64,000 nt of DNA from Stagnimonas sp965279705 (GCA_965279705.1 OZ257257.1:2666001-2730000), one strand, 5' to 3'; shown: positions 10,134 to 19,663, counted from the first letter of the stretch. Numbers and translations: made by a program. The notes: generated from the letters alone by a model not told the origin.

Positions 10134-10257
10134 CAAACGGGTGACGGGGCACGCTTTTAAACGCTGACCCATGCCCTTTGGATGCGCTTGGCAAATTATT
10201 GATTAGCCCGTCTCACGGCAAGCCCAAAACCCATCGCAATTTCACTCAAACGGGTGA
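10134..10257. repeat. Pair of 11-bp direct repeats in a divergent promoter region
   Basis: CAAACGGGTGA occurs at 10134-10144 and again at 10247-10257, both on the plus strand. The copies lie in the 275-bp gap between the divergent HsaA-like and KshA-like genes. Two identical copies in a shared promoter region suggest a regulator-binding site. No regulator can be assigned. Confidence 0.4.
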
Positions 10258-10311
10258 TGCGCCCGAACGCCGCGCTCAGAAAACTGGCGACCATTCGATG
10301 GAGCGATGCGC

Positions 10312-11394
10312 ATGGCAACGACAAAAGAGTACGAACTCGGTGAATTCACGTTCCCCCGTGGCTGGTTCATGGTGGGCGAGTCGGCCAAGATCACCAGCAC
10401 GCCGCAGGGCGTGAAGTTTTTCGGCCAGGAGTTCGCACTGTATCGCGGCAAGCAAAGCGGCAAGGTGTTTCTGCTCGATGCCTACTGCCCGCACATGGGC
10501 ACGCACCTGGCGCGCAATAGCACCTCCTACGTGGCGCAGGATGGCTCGGTGGAAGGCGATTCCATCCGCTGCCCCTACCACGCCTGGCGCTTTGGGCCGG
10601 ATGGCAAGTGCAACCACATTCCTTACGCCAGCGGCCCCATCCCACCCGCCGCCAAGGTGCGCAGCTGGAAGGTGGAAGAGCGCATGGGTGCGGTGTTCGT
10701 CTGGCACGACCCGGAAGGCGGCGAGCCCGACTACGAGCTGCCGGTAATTGCCGAAACCGAAGATGCCTCCTGGGTACCGCTTGCCTTCGACGACCTCGGC
10801 ATCGTCAACAGCCATACGCAGGAGATCGTCGACAACATCACCGACGTCGCCCACTTTGGCCCTGTGCATGGCTCGATCACCCAGTACTTCGAGAACGAGT
10901 TTCGCGGCCATGTCGTCACCCAGCGCATGGGCGGCGGCCACCGCACGCTGACCACCGAAGGCGGCGCGATGCTGGAGACCGAAGCCGTCTACACCGGCCC
11001 CAGCATTCTCATCACCAAGATGACGGGCACGCACGATTCCTACATCTTCATCGCGCATACGCCGGTGGAAGATGGCAGCGCCTATGTGTGGCACGGGCTG
11101 ATGGTGAAATCGCCCACGGGCCAGACGGTGGCGAATGCACAGGATGTCGAGATTGCCCGCCAATATCAGGCCATGGCGCTCGCCGCCTTCGCGCAGGACT
11201 TTGAGGTGTGGAAGCACAAGAAGCCTTGCTTCAAGGGCTTGTTCGTGCAGGGCGATGGGCCGTTTTTGAAGCAGCGCGCCTGGTACAAGCAGTTCTACAA
11301 CCCGCGTGCCAAGCGCGAGGAGCTGCTCAAGTCCGTCGATGGTGTTTATCTCGCCAAAGGCTTCCCCGGCATGCCGATGAAGTCAGCGGCCTGA
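10312..11394 (+). CDS. kshA: Rieske non-heme iron oxygenase, KshA-like (3-ketosteroid 9alpha-hydroxylase oxygenase)
   Basis: A 360-residue Rieske oxygenase, probably the 9alpha-hydroxylase that with KstD opens ring B. The Rieske cluster ligands are C59/H61 (CPHMGTHL) and C87/H90 (CPYHAW). The mononuclear iron region is EIVDNITDVAHFGPVHG, giving the usual D/H/H ligands, as in KshA of Mycobacterium. The C-terminal DFEVWKHKKPCF and RAWYKQFY segments also match KshA. ATG 10312 was chosen over 10306 because GGAG at 10300-10303 lies 8 nt before it and only 2 nt before the other. It is divergent from the HsaA-like gene. A reductase partner may be the ferredoxin and FAD reductase encoded near 48 and 51 kb. 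Confidence 0.88.
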   Translation: MATTKEYELGEFTFPRGWFMVGESAKITSTPQGVKFFGQEFALYRGKQSGKVFLLDAYCPHMGTHLARNSTSYVAQDGSVEGDSIRCPYHAWRFGPDGKCNHIPYASGPIPPAAKVRSWKVEERMGAVFVWHDPEGGEPDYELPVIAETEDASWVPLAFDDLGIVNSHTQEIVDNITDVAHFGPVHGSITQYFENEFRGHVVTQRMGGGHRTLTTEGGAMLETEAVYTGPSILITKMTGTHDSYIFIAHTPVEDGSAYVWHGLMVKSPTGQTVANAQDVEIARQYQAMALAAFAQDFEVWKHKKPCFKGLFVQGDGPFLKQRAWYKQFYNPRAKREELLKSVDGVYLAKGFPGMPMKSAA

Positions 11395-11417
11395 TGACTG
11401 TGGAGTTAGTCGATAAG

Positions 11418-11441
11418 GCCCGCCGATTGGCGGGCTTTTTT
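11418..11441 (+). terminator. Intrinsic terminator after KshA-like gene
   Basis: A GCCCGCC-GATT-GGCGGGC hairpin followed by six T residues, 24 bp past the Rieske oxygenase stop and before the GH3 gene. Its stem core is the same as that of the terminator at 6977-7012. Confidence 0.9.
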
Positions 11442-11476
11442 GATGGCGGCGATTTTTGCCTTCGGAGCGGAAAACC

Positions 11477-13696
11477 ATGAAAAAACTTGCCACGGTATTG
11501 CTGGCGCTGGTCGCGCTGACGGGGTGCGGAAACAGCAGTGAATCCACCGTAGCGAGCCTTGCCCCCGCACCCAGCACGCCGCAGCCGCCGATCCTAGTCC
11601 CCGGCGCCAGTCGCTGTGGCGCGCACCCCTGGTGCGATACCCGCTTGAGCCCTGCGGCACGCAGCGATCTGCTGCTTGCCGCGCTGACACTGCAACAAAA
11701 AATCGATCTGATGGCAGGCGATGATCTAGCCGGTGCGGCGACCGGCACGCCCGCCACCGGCACGGTCAACGGCATACCGGCGCTGGACATCCCACCGCTC
11801 TACATGTCCGATGGTCCGGTGGGCCCGCGTGAAGGTCAGGCCACGGCGTTCCCGTCACCGCTCGCGCTGGCGGCGAGCTTTGACACCGAGATGGCCTATC
11901 GCGTTGGGCAGACCATTGGCAATGAGGTGCGGCTCAAGGGCAATGACCTGGTGCACGGCCCCACGGTGGATGTGATGCGCATCCCGCAGGCGGGCCGCAC
12001 TTTTGAAACCTATGGCGAAGACCCGTTTCTCTCGGCCTCTCTCGCGCCGCATTGGGTGAAGGGGGCGCAGAGCCAGGGCGTGATCGCCAACGTCAAGCAC
12101 TTTGCCTTGAACCATCAAGAGGGGCAGATCGGATTGCCGCCCATTGCCTCGGTGATTGGCGACCGCCATTTGATCGATGCGCAAGTGGATGAACGCACCT
12201 TGCGCGAGCTGTATCTACCGCCGTTCGAAGCGGCGGTAAAAGTGGGCGGCAGCGGCTCGGTGATGTGCGCCTACAACAGCGTGAATGGGCAGCCTGCGTG
12301 TTCCAACCAATATCTCTTGCAGCAAGTGCTGCGCGACGAGTGGGGTTTCGACGGCTTTGTGGTGTCTGATTACCTGCTGGCGGTGCGCGGCACCGCTGAC
12401 TCGGCCATCAACGGCACTGATATCGAAATGCCCATCGGCCAGTTCTACACGCCGCTATTGCTGCAGCTCAACGTCATCAGCGGCCTGGTTCCAGAAGCCG
12501 TAATTGATATCCGCGTCGGCAATGTGCTGCGCACCTTGTTCCGTTTCGGATTCTTCGACCGCGCCGCGTTTCCATCCGATGAGAGCCTGATCGACCAGCA
12601 AGCCCATGCGGTGGTGGCGCGCGAAAACCTGGAGCGCGGCATCGTGCTGCTCAAAAACGACAATGTGTTGCCGATCAGCGCAGCCGTGAAGTCGATTGCC
12701 GTGATTGGTTCGGTAGCCGAGATGTACGTTAACGGCGGCGGCTCCTCCAACGTCATGCCCTACGCTTTCAAGCCGCCGCTGCAGGCCATCATCAACCGTG
12801 CGGGCGCTGGCGTGGCCGTGCAATACAACGATGGCAGCAATGCCGCAGAGGCCGCTGCCCTCGCCGCCGCCGTCGAGCTGCCGATTGTGTTTGTGCGCGA
12901 TACCTCCACCGAGGGTGTCGACAAATACTGTCTCGGTCTCGACTGCGGGCCGCTGCCTTATCTGCCGGCCTCGACCCCGCAGGACGATCTCATCCGCGCC
13001 GTCGCTGCGGCCAACCCGCGCACGGTTGTCGTGATGGAAAACAGCGGCCCGGTGCTGACACCGTGGCGTGAAGAAGTAGGTGCGCTGCTCGCCGCCTGGT
13101 ACCCGGGGCAAGAGGCAGGCCCCGCCATTGCGCGCGTGCTGTTTGGTGATGTAGATGCCAGCGGCCGTCTGCCCGTGAGCTTCATGGCCGCGGAGGGAGA
13201 CACGCCCGTGGCCGGCAATATCTTGCAATACCCGGGGCTCGGTGTCGGCGCAGTCCAATACTCAGAGACGTTGTTTACTGGCTACCGCTGGCACGATAAA
13301 AACAACGTCGCGCCCGCTTATCCGTTTGGATATGGCTTGTCTTACACGCGGTTTCAATACTCTGGCCTGAGCATCAGCGCGGATGAGATTCGCGCGACGG
13401 TGACCAATGTCGGAAGCCGCACCGGTACCGAAGTGGCGCAGCTCTACATCGGTTTTCCCGAAACTTCGGTAGCCGTTCCTCAACCGATCCGGCAGCTCAA
13501 GGGATTTCAGCGCGTGCAGCTGGCACCGGGGCAGTCAGCCGTTGTTCGCTTCCCGCTGGATGCAAGATCACTCGCCTATTGGGATGTCGCCAGTGGTGAT
13601 TGGCAGCGCAGCAATGGCTGCTACGCGATTTCCGTGGGCGCCTCGTCGCGCGATCTGCCTTTGACGGGATCACTGGCGATAGGTGCAGGGTGCTAG
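11477..13696 (+). CDS. GH3-family beta-glucosidase-like lipoprotein
   Basis: A 739-residue exported glycoside hydrolase of family 3. It has a lipoprotein signal peptide (MKKLATVLLALVALTGC, lipobox LTGC). The N-terminal barrel contains VKHFALNHQE and the nucleophile region GFVVSDYLL, where Asp is the expected nucleophile. The C-terminal alpha/beta sandwich includes YPGQEAGPAIARVLFGDVDASGRLP, and the protein ends with a fibronectin-III-like domain (TNVGSRTGTEVAQLY). ATG 11477 follows GGAGCGG and starts the signal peptide; an upstream in-frame codon would spoil it. The enzyme should sit in the periplasm or outer membrane and cleave beta-linked glycosides. Next to steroid genes it might remove sugars from steroid glycosides, which is inference. 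Confidence 0.93.
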   Translation: MKKLATVLLALVALTGCGNSSESTVASLAPAPSTPQPPILVPGASRCGAHPWCDTRLSPAARSDLLLAALTLQQKIDLMAGDDLAGAATGTPATGTVNGIPALDIPPLYMSDGPVGPREGQATAFPSPLALAASFDTEMAYRVGQTIGNEVRLKGNDLVHGPTVDVMRIPQAGRTFETYGEDPFLSASLAPHWVKGAQSQGVIANVKHFALNHQEGQIGLPPIASVIGDRHLIDAQVDERTLRELYLPPFEAAVKVGGSGSVMCAYNSVNGQPACSNQYLLQQVLRDEWGFDGFVVSDYLLAVRGTADSAINGTDIEMPIGQFYTPLLLQLNVISGLVPEAVIDIRVGNVLRTLFRFGFFDRAAFPSDESLIDQQAHAVVARENLERGIVLLKNDNVLPISAAVKSIAVIGSVAEMYVNGGGSSNVMPYAFKPPLQAIINRAGAGVAVQYNDGSNAAEAAALAAAVELPIVFVRDTSTEGVDKYCLGLDCGPLPYLPASTPQDDLIRAVAAANPRTVVVMENSGPVLTPWREEVGALLAAWYPGQEAGPAIARVLFGDVDASGRLPVSFMAAEGDTPVAGNILQYPGLGVGAVQYSETLFTGYRWHDKNNVAPAYPFGYGLSYTRFQYSGLSISADEIRATVTNVGSRTGTEVAQLYIGFPETSVAVPQPIRQLKGFQRVQLAPGQSAVVRFPLDARSLAYWDVASGDWQRSNGCYAISVGASSRDLPLTGSLAIGAGC

Positions 13697-13783
13697 CAGG
13701 GCTTGGAGCGGTTCTCGGATGAAGCAGGCCACGGCGCCAGTAGAATGCGCGACCCGCCAAAACCTGAGCTTTGCAAGTCAACA

Positions 13784-16150
13784 ATGTCGTTCCTCTCGCG
13801 GTTGTTTCGCACAGCACCATCCCCTTCGTCAGCGCCTGCTTCGGCGACTCAAGCGGCGCCGTCCGCAAAAGCCGATAACGCGACGCCCAAACCAGGCGCA
13901 GCGGATCGCGCACTGACTGCGGCAATCGAGGAGAGCGCTTTGCAGGCGGCCATTGATAACGGCGACATTCAAGCGGTAGCCCGGCTCGTCGTTGCGGGCA
14001 CATCGACCAAGATTCGCCAGTCGGCAGCGCACGCGATCGACGATGCAGACCTGTTGCGGCAACTCATCCGCGATGTGCGCGGTGGCAATGACAAGAGTGT
14101 CTACAAGATCCTGACGTCCAAGCGCGATCTGCTGCTTGAGCAGGCCCGCAAGCTAGAGCAGTTGCAGGCTGAGATCACTGCGGCTTCGGCAGCACTCGAG
14201 CGCCATAGCCAAGACTCGTACGACATCTCGTACAAGCCGCTACTGGATCAGTTCGAGACGCGATGGGAGGCGGTGGCCGCCGAGGCGGATGCCGATCAGC
14301 GCGGCAAGGTCAAGCATTGGATCGACCGTTCACGCGAGAACATTGCAGAACACTTTCGCCAGGTGGCGGCTCAGACGGCCCGTGAACAAGCTGCTGCCAA
14401 CGCCGCTGCAGAGGCGCAACGCCTACATCAGCAGCAGTTGCAGGCAACCGCGGCGGTCGTAGCAGAGCAGCAACAGGCTCTCGATGAACAGAAGCGCGCG
14501 CTCACCGAGCAGCAGCAGGCTGAGCAGCAAGTGCTTCGCCTCATCGGCGAGATGATCCGCAAGGCACGCAGTGCGCTGAACGACGGCAGCACCGCCCGCG
14601 CGGCTGGCGTACGGCGCGACATCGACAAGACGCTGGTCAGCGCACCGCCGCTGCCGGCCAACATGGCCAGCCAGCTGCAACAGCTCGATCAGCAGCTCGA
14701 AGTTTTGAAGGACTGGAAGAGTTTTTCAGTCACGCCCAAACGCGCTGAACTGATCGAGGCCATGGAGTCGCTGATTGAGTCGACGCTCGATCCACTGGCA
14801 CTCGCCGACCGCATCAAGAGCGTGCAGGACGAGTGGCGCACGCTGGGCAAGGGCGTCGGCGAGAATGTCGAAGCCGATCAGCAACGCTTCAAAGAGGCCG
14901 CCCAGAAGGCCTACCAGCCGTGCAGTGTGTACTTCGCCGCGCAGGCGCTCGTCCGTGCGGAGAATCTGCGCCGCCGCGATGTGCTGCTCGCCCGCTTGAC
15001 TACGCTAGCCGCAGAGCCCGATGGGCAGCAGCCAGACTGGCCGACCGTCATCAAGGCCCTGCGCGAGACCAAGCAGGAATGGCGCAGCTGCTCGCCGGTG
15101 GACCGCGTGGCCAGTAGGCCGCAGGAAGAGGCGTTCGATGCCATCACCGCCAGCCTGCAAGGCCGGCTGGATGCCGAGTACGCCCAGAACTTGAAGCAGA
15201 AAGAGTCGCTGATCGAGCGTGCTCAGGCCTTGCTGGTAAGTGATGACGGTCGCAAGGCCATCGACGGCATCAAGGCGCTGCAACAGGCCTGGCGCGCCGT
15301 GGGCCCGGTGCCGCGCGCGGCCGATCAGCGCCTGTGGGAGACGTTCCGCCAGCATTGCGATGCGGTGTTCCAAAAGCGCCAGCAGGACGCTGCCGCCTAC
15401 ACGGCCGGGCTCGACCACAACAAGGCGCAGGCGCTTGCCCTGTGCGAGCAAGTCGAGAAGAGTGCCGCTGACGAAGCGCCAGCGCGGTTGGAGCGCGCCG
15501 TACTCGCCGAATGGCGCAGTGCTTTCGAGGCACTCGGCGAGTTTCCGCTCGCGGAGTCGCGCGAGTTGCGCACGCGGTTTGATCAGGCTTTGAATCGCTT
15601 TGAGCAGGCCATCGCGCGCCAGCAGGCCCGCGACGCGGAGCGCAGCTGGAGCGATCTGTTCGACGCCGCCAACCAGGTGCGCGCCTACCGGCTTGCCGTG
15701 GTGCGCGGCTTGGAGACGGCGCAGCTCGATACTTTGAAAGCGGCTACTGAGGCCTGCATGGCCGCTGTCCAGCAGTGGCCCAAGAGCGGGCTGCATGCCC
15801 TCAAGCAGGCGCTCGCCAGTGAGCCATCTCAAGATCTGGCAGCGAATGAGGCCACTCTGAAGTTGCTCTGCATCCGCGCCGAAATACTCACCGACCTGCC
15901 GACGCCGCCAGAGGATCAAGCCCTGCGTCGCGATTATCAGCTGCAACGCCTGGTGCAGAAGATGGGCCAAGGTGCCAAGGCCGATGACACGCACCTGGAT
16001 GCCATGACCATCGAGTGGGTCGGCGTCGGCCCCGTGGAGGACGCAGCCTACGAGCCACTCGTGCAACGATTCCGGCGCTGTCGCGAGCGGGGCCACTCCA
16101 GTATTGCGCAGCCCCAACCATCCGCCCGACATGCAAAGCCGCGCCCATAA
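13784..16150 (+). CDS. DUF349-domain coiled-coil protein
   Basis: A 788-residue cytoplasmic protein with repeated DUF349-type segments, for example LADRIKSVQDEWRTLGKGVG, IKALQQAWRAVGPVPRAADQ, LWETFRQHCDAVFQKRQQ and FEALGEFPLAESRELRTRFD. A Gln/Ala-rich coiled coil lies around residues 190-260. DUF349 proteins are common in proteobacteria, and their biochemical role is not settled. Start at 13784 (MSFLSRLFR) fits the usual opening of the family, but no strong ribosome-binding site is seen; an ATG at 13745 is the alternative. It is followed after 9 bp by a small gene on the same strand. Confidence 0.85.
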   Translation: MSFLSRLFRTAPSPSSAPASATQAAPSAKADNATPKPGAADRALTAAIEESALQAAIDNGDIQAVARLVVAGTSTKIRQSAAHAIDDADLLRQLIRDVRGGNDKSVYKILTSKRDLLLEQARKLEQLQAEITAASAALERHSQDSYDISYKPLLDQFETRWEAVAAEADADQRGKVKHWIDRSRENIAEHFRQVAAQTAREQAAANAAAEAQRLHQQQLQATAAVVAEQQQALDEQKRALTEQQQAEQQVLRLIGEMIRKARSALNDGSTARAAGVRRDIDKTLVSAPPLPANMASQLQQLDQQLEVLKDWKSFSVTPKRAELIEAMESLIESTLDPLALADRIKSVQDEWRTLGKGVGENVEADQQRFKEAAQKAYQPCSVYFAAQALVRAENLRRRDVLLARLTTLAAEPDGQQPDWPTVIKALRETKQEWRSCSPVDRVASRPQEEAFDAITASLQGRLDAEYAQNLKQKESLIERAQALLVSDDGRKAIDGIKALQQAWRAVGPVPRAADQRLWETFRQHCDAVFQKRQQDAAAYTAGLDHNKAQALALCEQVEKSAADEAPARLERAVLAEWRSAFEALGEFPLAESRELRTRFDQALNRFEQAIARQQARDAERSWSDLFDAANQVRAYRLAVVRGLETAQLDTLKAATEACMAAVQQWPKSGLHALKQALASEPSQDLAANEATLKLLCIRAEILTDLPTPPEDQALRRDYQLQRLVQKMGQGAKADDTHLDAMTIEWVGVGPVEDAAYEPLVQRFRRCRERGHSSIAQPQPSARHAKPRP

Positions 16151-16159
16151 GCCAGACTG

Positions 16160-16492
16160 ATGAAGGACGAAGAGCAGATACACCGGTCGTTTTGCACCGC
16201 GTATTCCGAGGCTGTGTTGCGGTATGTCCTGCAAGGCACCAACAGCGATGTGCTGTTCGACACAGAGACGCAGCGCTTTCAGTCGAAGACGGTCAGTGCC
16301 GCCGTTTCGCCCGCGCAATGCGAATGGTGGGTGGGTAAAGACTGGCCTTCATTCGTGGGGCCGCTGACCTGTCGCATCGATGCGAGTCATCCTCAGTTTT
16401 CAGAGAAATTGTTGGGCATTCAAATCGCTTTCGCCTTGGCGCGGTCGCCAACAGGCCGGCGGATGAGCCGCATTCTTGCCGGGCTCGATTGA
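16160..16492 (+). CDS. Hypothetical protein, 110 residues
   Basis: A small soluble protein with no family I recognise. It is rich in aromatic and acidic residues (QCEWWVGKDWPSFVG) and has no signal peptide or membrane segment. It begins only 9 bp after the DUF349 gene with a plausible ATG, and its codon use resembles its neighbours. It is therefore probably real and co-transcribed with the DUF349 protein. Function unknown. Confidence 0.6.
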   Translation: MKDEEQIHRSFCTAYSEAVLRYVLQGTNSDVLFDTETQRFQSKTVSAAVSPAQCEWWVGKDWPSFVGPLTCRIDASHPQFSEKLLGIQIAFALARSPTGRRMSRILAGLD

Positions 16493-16639
16493 AGCAACCC
16501 TGCTCGGCGACGCGATAAGCCTGAGATGGAAGTGCGCCACCCCCTGTTTCGGGGGCAGACCTCACTGCGCGGACCACTACAATCGTCGCAGTCGGCGCGT
16601 CTCGCGCTGCGTTTGGGGACTTGGGTGAGAAACAACAAA

Positions 16640-17719
16640 ATGCGTTCGCTGCTGTCGCTGTGCATCGTCGGCCTACTGTCGACTTCGGCTTTCGCCGACC
16701 CCTGCCTTCAGACCGATAAAAAGGGCGGCGACGGTGACCCGCGCAGCTACGACTACGGCAAGTGCAAATCAGACAAGCCGACCGAAACCTATGGCTCTAT
16801 CGGCGTCATCGGCCAGCAGATGCAGGGTCTGATGGAGCAACGCCAGGCGAGCGACGATGCGCAGCGCGCCGCACTACAGCGCAGCAATGCCGCGTTTCTG
16901 GCCGAGCGCGGGCAGCTCTGGGCCAAGATGAAATACGGCACTTCGATGGAGTTGGTCGATGGCCAGCAGACGGTTGCGATCTACCAATACGATGGTGCCG
17001 ATATACCGGCCGAACAGCGTGCCGCAATGCGCAGCGAAATCGGTGTGTCGATCGACGCTGGCAAGCTGCTGGAGACTTACGGCATCGCCGATTACAGCGC
17101 TGATGAAGCTTGGTACTACAAGACGCCGGCCGAGAAATGGAAAGCCTGCGAAGTGGCCACCGTGCTGACCCGCGCCTACACCTTCGGTGATTTCGTGACG
17201 CCCGAGCAGAAGAACCCGGCCAAGGGTTTTGCGATCGCGCAGAAGGGCAAGAAGAACAACTGCGGTGGCACGGCGTACTGGCTGGGTCGCATCTTCGAGC
17301 TCGGTGACACGGTCACGCCCGGCGTCGACAAGGTGCTGGACACGCATCCGCGCACGCGCATTCGCGATGCGTACGAAGTCGCCATTATCAACGGTGTGTT
17401 GCCGGCCTACGAGCGCGCAGCTGAGATGAACATGCACCCGCTGGCACGCTACAAAGGCAAGAAATACTTCGAGCCCACCGAGTTCACGCGCTACCAGTAC
17501 TGGTACGAGCCGCAGGGCGAGGAATACCAGCTGGCCACGATCCAATACCGAAAGTGTCTGGACTTCGAGCCCGGCAACCTGGTGTGCGCGCGCGGCCTGC
17601 GGGATCTGTACAGCCTCGACGTGGCGCCGTTCAAGCCGAACGTAGCGTTGTCGGCTTATTACAAAGACTATGTGAGCAAGCTGGAGTCGTTGGTGGCCGC
17701 TGGCAATACGGCGAAATAA
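16640..17719 (+). CDS. Secreted protein of unknown function
   Basis: A 359-residue exported protein with a clear Sec signal peptide (MRSLLSLCIVGLLSTSAFA, cleavage before DPC). The mature part is rich in Tyr, Lys and charged residues; Cys residues occur in DPCLQTDKKGG, GKCKSDK, KACEVAT, KNNCGGTAYW, KCLDFEP and NLVCARG, suggesting disulphides. Segments such as GTAYWLGRIFELGD recall TPR/Sel1-type helices, but no repeat is certain. The frame runs back to 16526, but ATG 16640 starts the signal peptide and was chosen. Function cannot be assigned. Confidence 0.8.
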   Translation: MRSLLSLCIVGLLSTSAFADPCLQTDKKGGDGDPRSYDYGKCKSDKPTETYGSIGVIGQQMQGLMEQRQASDDAQRAALQRSNAAFLAERGQLWAKMKYGTSMELVDGQQTVAIYQYDGADIPAEQRAAMRSEIGVSIDAGKLLETYGIADYSADEAWYYKTPAEKWKACEVATVLTRAYTFGDFVTPEQKNPAKGFAIAQKGKKNNCGGTAYWLGRIFELGDTVTPGVDKVLDTHPRTRIRDAYEVAIINGVLPAYERAAEMNMHPLARYKGKKYFEPTEFTRYQYWYEPQGEEYQLATIQYRKCLDFEPGNLVCARGLRDLYSLDVAPFKPNVALSAYYKDYVSKLESLVAAGNTAK

Positions 17720-17882
17720 CGCTATGCGGTATTGGCGTGGAGAGGGGCACTACCAACGCCCCCATCAGAGCTTGGCTCAACATCACTTGGGTCGCGATAA
17801 CGTCCACTCATCGAGGTGATGCGAGGGCGACTTCGTGTCAGTAGCAGACTCTCGATAGCCATTGGCCTTTGAGCACGGAAGC

Positions 17883-18701
17883 TCAACGCGCCTTGATGCC
17901 ACGAGCCCGCATGAGCAAGCGGATCACGTAGACATTCCAGATGGGCATGAGCCTTGCGATCACGTCCTGCACGCCGCCGTCGCTGATCATGATCCGTGCC
18001 TTGTTGCGGCGCACGCCGTTGAGGATGATCTGCGCGGCGTCCTGCGGCTTCGTGCCCTTTTGTAGCTCCTTGTGGAAATGCGCGGTGCTGCTGTTGTGAT
18101 AGTCGGCATTGAGCGTGATGTTGGTGGCCACCGCGCCCGGATGCACGGTGTGCACGGTGACGTTGCGGATGCCGCGAATGAAGTGCTCGGCGCGCAGGCT
18201 ATCGGTGAAACCGCGCACGGCGAACTTGGTGGTGCAGTACGGCACCAGATACGGCGCGCCGAGAATGCCCTGGCTGCTGCTGATGTTGACGATCGCCGCC
18301 TCTGGCCGCGCCAAGAGCCCTGCGTAGCAACGCTGGGTGGTGTGGATCACGCCCCAGTAGTTGATGTCGGTGATCTTCTCGAAGTCGGCTTCGGTGACTT
18401 CACCAAAGGTGCGATCACCCAGCGCGATGCCGGCGTTGTTGATCAAGAGATCAATGTGGCCGAAGCGCGCCAGCACGTTTTCGATGAAGGCATTGATGGC
18501 GAGCTTGTCGGCCATGTCGACGCGCTCGCTGTAAAACTCGGCGCCCAATGCGGCCAGCTCGGCCTCGGTGCTGTCGAGCTTGGCGATATCGCAGAAGGCA
18601 ACCTTCGCACCCTCGCGGGCTAGCGCATTGACCAGCGCATTGCCGATACCGTTGCCGCCACCGCCGGTGACGATCGCCACCTTGTCTTTGAAAGTTTTCA
18701 T
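17883..18701 (-). CDS. Short-chain dehydrogenase/reductase
   Basis: A 272-residue classical SDR with TGGGGNGIGNAL (cofactor), NNAG, the catalytic Ser region NISSSQGILG and YCTTK (Tyr-x3-Lys). The C-terminal tail (VYVIRLLMRARGIKAR) is basic and hydrophobic, suggesting membrane association. It is the last gene of the leftward Baeyer-Villiger operon and overlaps the hydrolase stop by 4 bp (ATGA). It resembles the SDR two genes upstream (both contain TKFAVRGFT or SKFAVRGFT), so the two probably arose by duplication. A hydroxysteroid or alcohol dehydrogenase role is likely but unproved. Confidence 0.92.
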   Translation of the reverse strand: MKTFKDKVAIVTGGGGNGIGNALVNALAREGAKVAFCDIAKLDSTEAELAALGAEFYSERVDMADKLAINAFIENVLARFGHIDLLINNAGIALGDRTFGEVTEADFEKITDINYWGVIHTTQRCYAGLLARPEAAIVNISSSQGILGAPYLVPYCTTKFAVRGFTDSLRAEHFIRGIRNVTVHTVHPGAVATNITLNADYHNSSTAHFHKELQKGTKPQDAAQIILNGVRRNKARIMISDGGVQDVIARLMPIWNVYVIRLLMRARGIKAR

Positions 18702-19663
18702 GGGTGTGTCGCCTCGGTGGTGGTGTGTGGTGCGGAGATGAAGCGCAGCACGTCGGTTGCACTGCGCTTCGGGTCTTCAACCATCGGCATGTGTCCGAGG
18801 TCGGGGTAGATGATCTGCTGCGCGCCGAGGATGCCGCGTGCCCAGACGTCTGCGGCGCTGCGATGCACGAGGCGATCTTTCGCGCCCCACATCACCAGCA
18901 CGGGGACATGAATGTCGGCCAAGCGATCGTCCAGCAGGCCGACGTGGTGGAAGTCCTTGAAGATGCGCGCCAGCGATTCGCGGCGGGCGATGTAGTCGTC
19001 TGCCATCCAGTCCAGCGTCATGCGCGGCCCCCAGGGCGGCTCTGCCATGGTCATGGCGTAAAAGGCGTCGAATTCGGCGCGCGAGTGCACCTCGAAGGGG
19101 TTGCGACCTTCGGTCAGCAAGCGATCCATGTCGCTCGGCTCTGGCGAGAGCACACCAGCAGCGTCGATCAGTGTGGCGGTCTGCACCCGCTCGGGATGCT
19201 CCAGCGCCAGCCGCGCCGCGATGAAGCCGCCCATCGAATTGCCGATGATGTGCGCGCGTGTAATGTGCAGCGCGTCCATCGCCTCCAGCACCCGCTGTGC
19301 CTGGCTCGCGGTGTCGTAGCGCAGCATCGGGTCGAACGGCGTTTCGCCGTGGCCCGGCAGATCGAGAACCAGCACGCGGTAGCGGTCGGTGAAGTGCGGC
19401 GCAAAGCGCATCCACACCGTCTTGTCGGCGCTGTAGCCGTGAATCATCACGATGGCTTCAGTGGCATCGGTAGGGCCGCCCTGCCAGCTCATCAGCTGGC
19501 TATCGCTGACAGCGACCGTTGCCCGATGCAGGCCACCGAGTGTGGATTCGATCTGCGCATCCAGTCGGTAGGCACTGCCGCCGATGGCGGGATAGCTGAT
19601 CGCAGTCCAGGCCCCGATGGCGATGGTAGCGAGGGCTATGGAGACGAGAAGATGCTTCCTCAT
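18698..19663 (-). CDS. Alpha/beta hydrolase with N-terminal membrane anchor or signal
   Basis: A 321-residue alpha/beta hydrolase. The first 28 residues are a hydrophobic signal or anchor (MRKHLLVSIALATIAIGAW). The fold motifs are VMIHGYSADKTVW (oxyanion HG), LDLPGHGETPFD, the nucleophile elbow GNSMGG, the acid region VMWGAKDRLV and the terminal His in DLGHMPMVE. The start is fixed by a 4-bp overlap with the upstream SDR stop (TCAT at 19660-19663), and its stop overlaps the next SDR start in the same way. It probably hydrolyses esters or lactones made by the monooxygenase encoded upstream in the operon; this is inferred from gene order. Confidence 0.9.
   Translation of the reverse strand: MRKHLLVSIALATIAIGAWTAISYPAIGGSAYRLDAQIESTLGGLHRATVAVSDSQLMSWQGGPTDATEAIVMIHGYSADKTVWMRFAPHFTDRYRVLVLDLPGHGETPFDPMLRYDTASQAQRVLEAMDALHITRAHIIGNSMGGFIAARLALEHPERVQTATLIDAAGVLSPEPSDMDRLLTEGRNPFEVHSRAEFDAFYAMTMAEPPWGPRMTLDWMADDYIARRESLARIFKDFHHVGLLDDRLADIHVPVLVMWGAKDRLVHRSAADVWARGILGAQQIIYPDLGHMPMVEDPKRSATDVLRFISAPHTTTEATHP

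Noticed and set aside
8723..10144. 473-codon open frame on the plus strand, antisense to the HsaA-like gene
   Set aside because: High-GC shadow of the real gene; no family features, while the opposite strand has a clear start, ribosome-binding site and motifs.
15005..16318. 437-codon minus-strand frame antisense to DUF349
   Set aside because: Low-complexity Leu/Arg-rich shadow without recognised domains.
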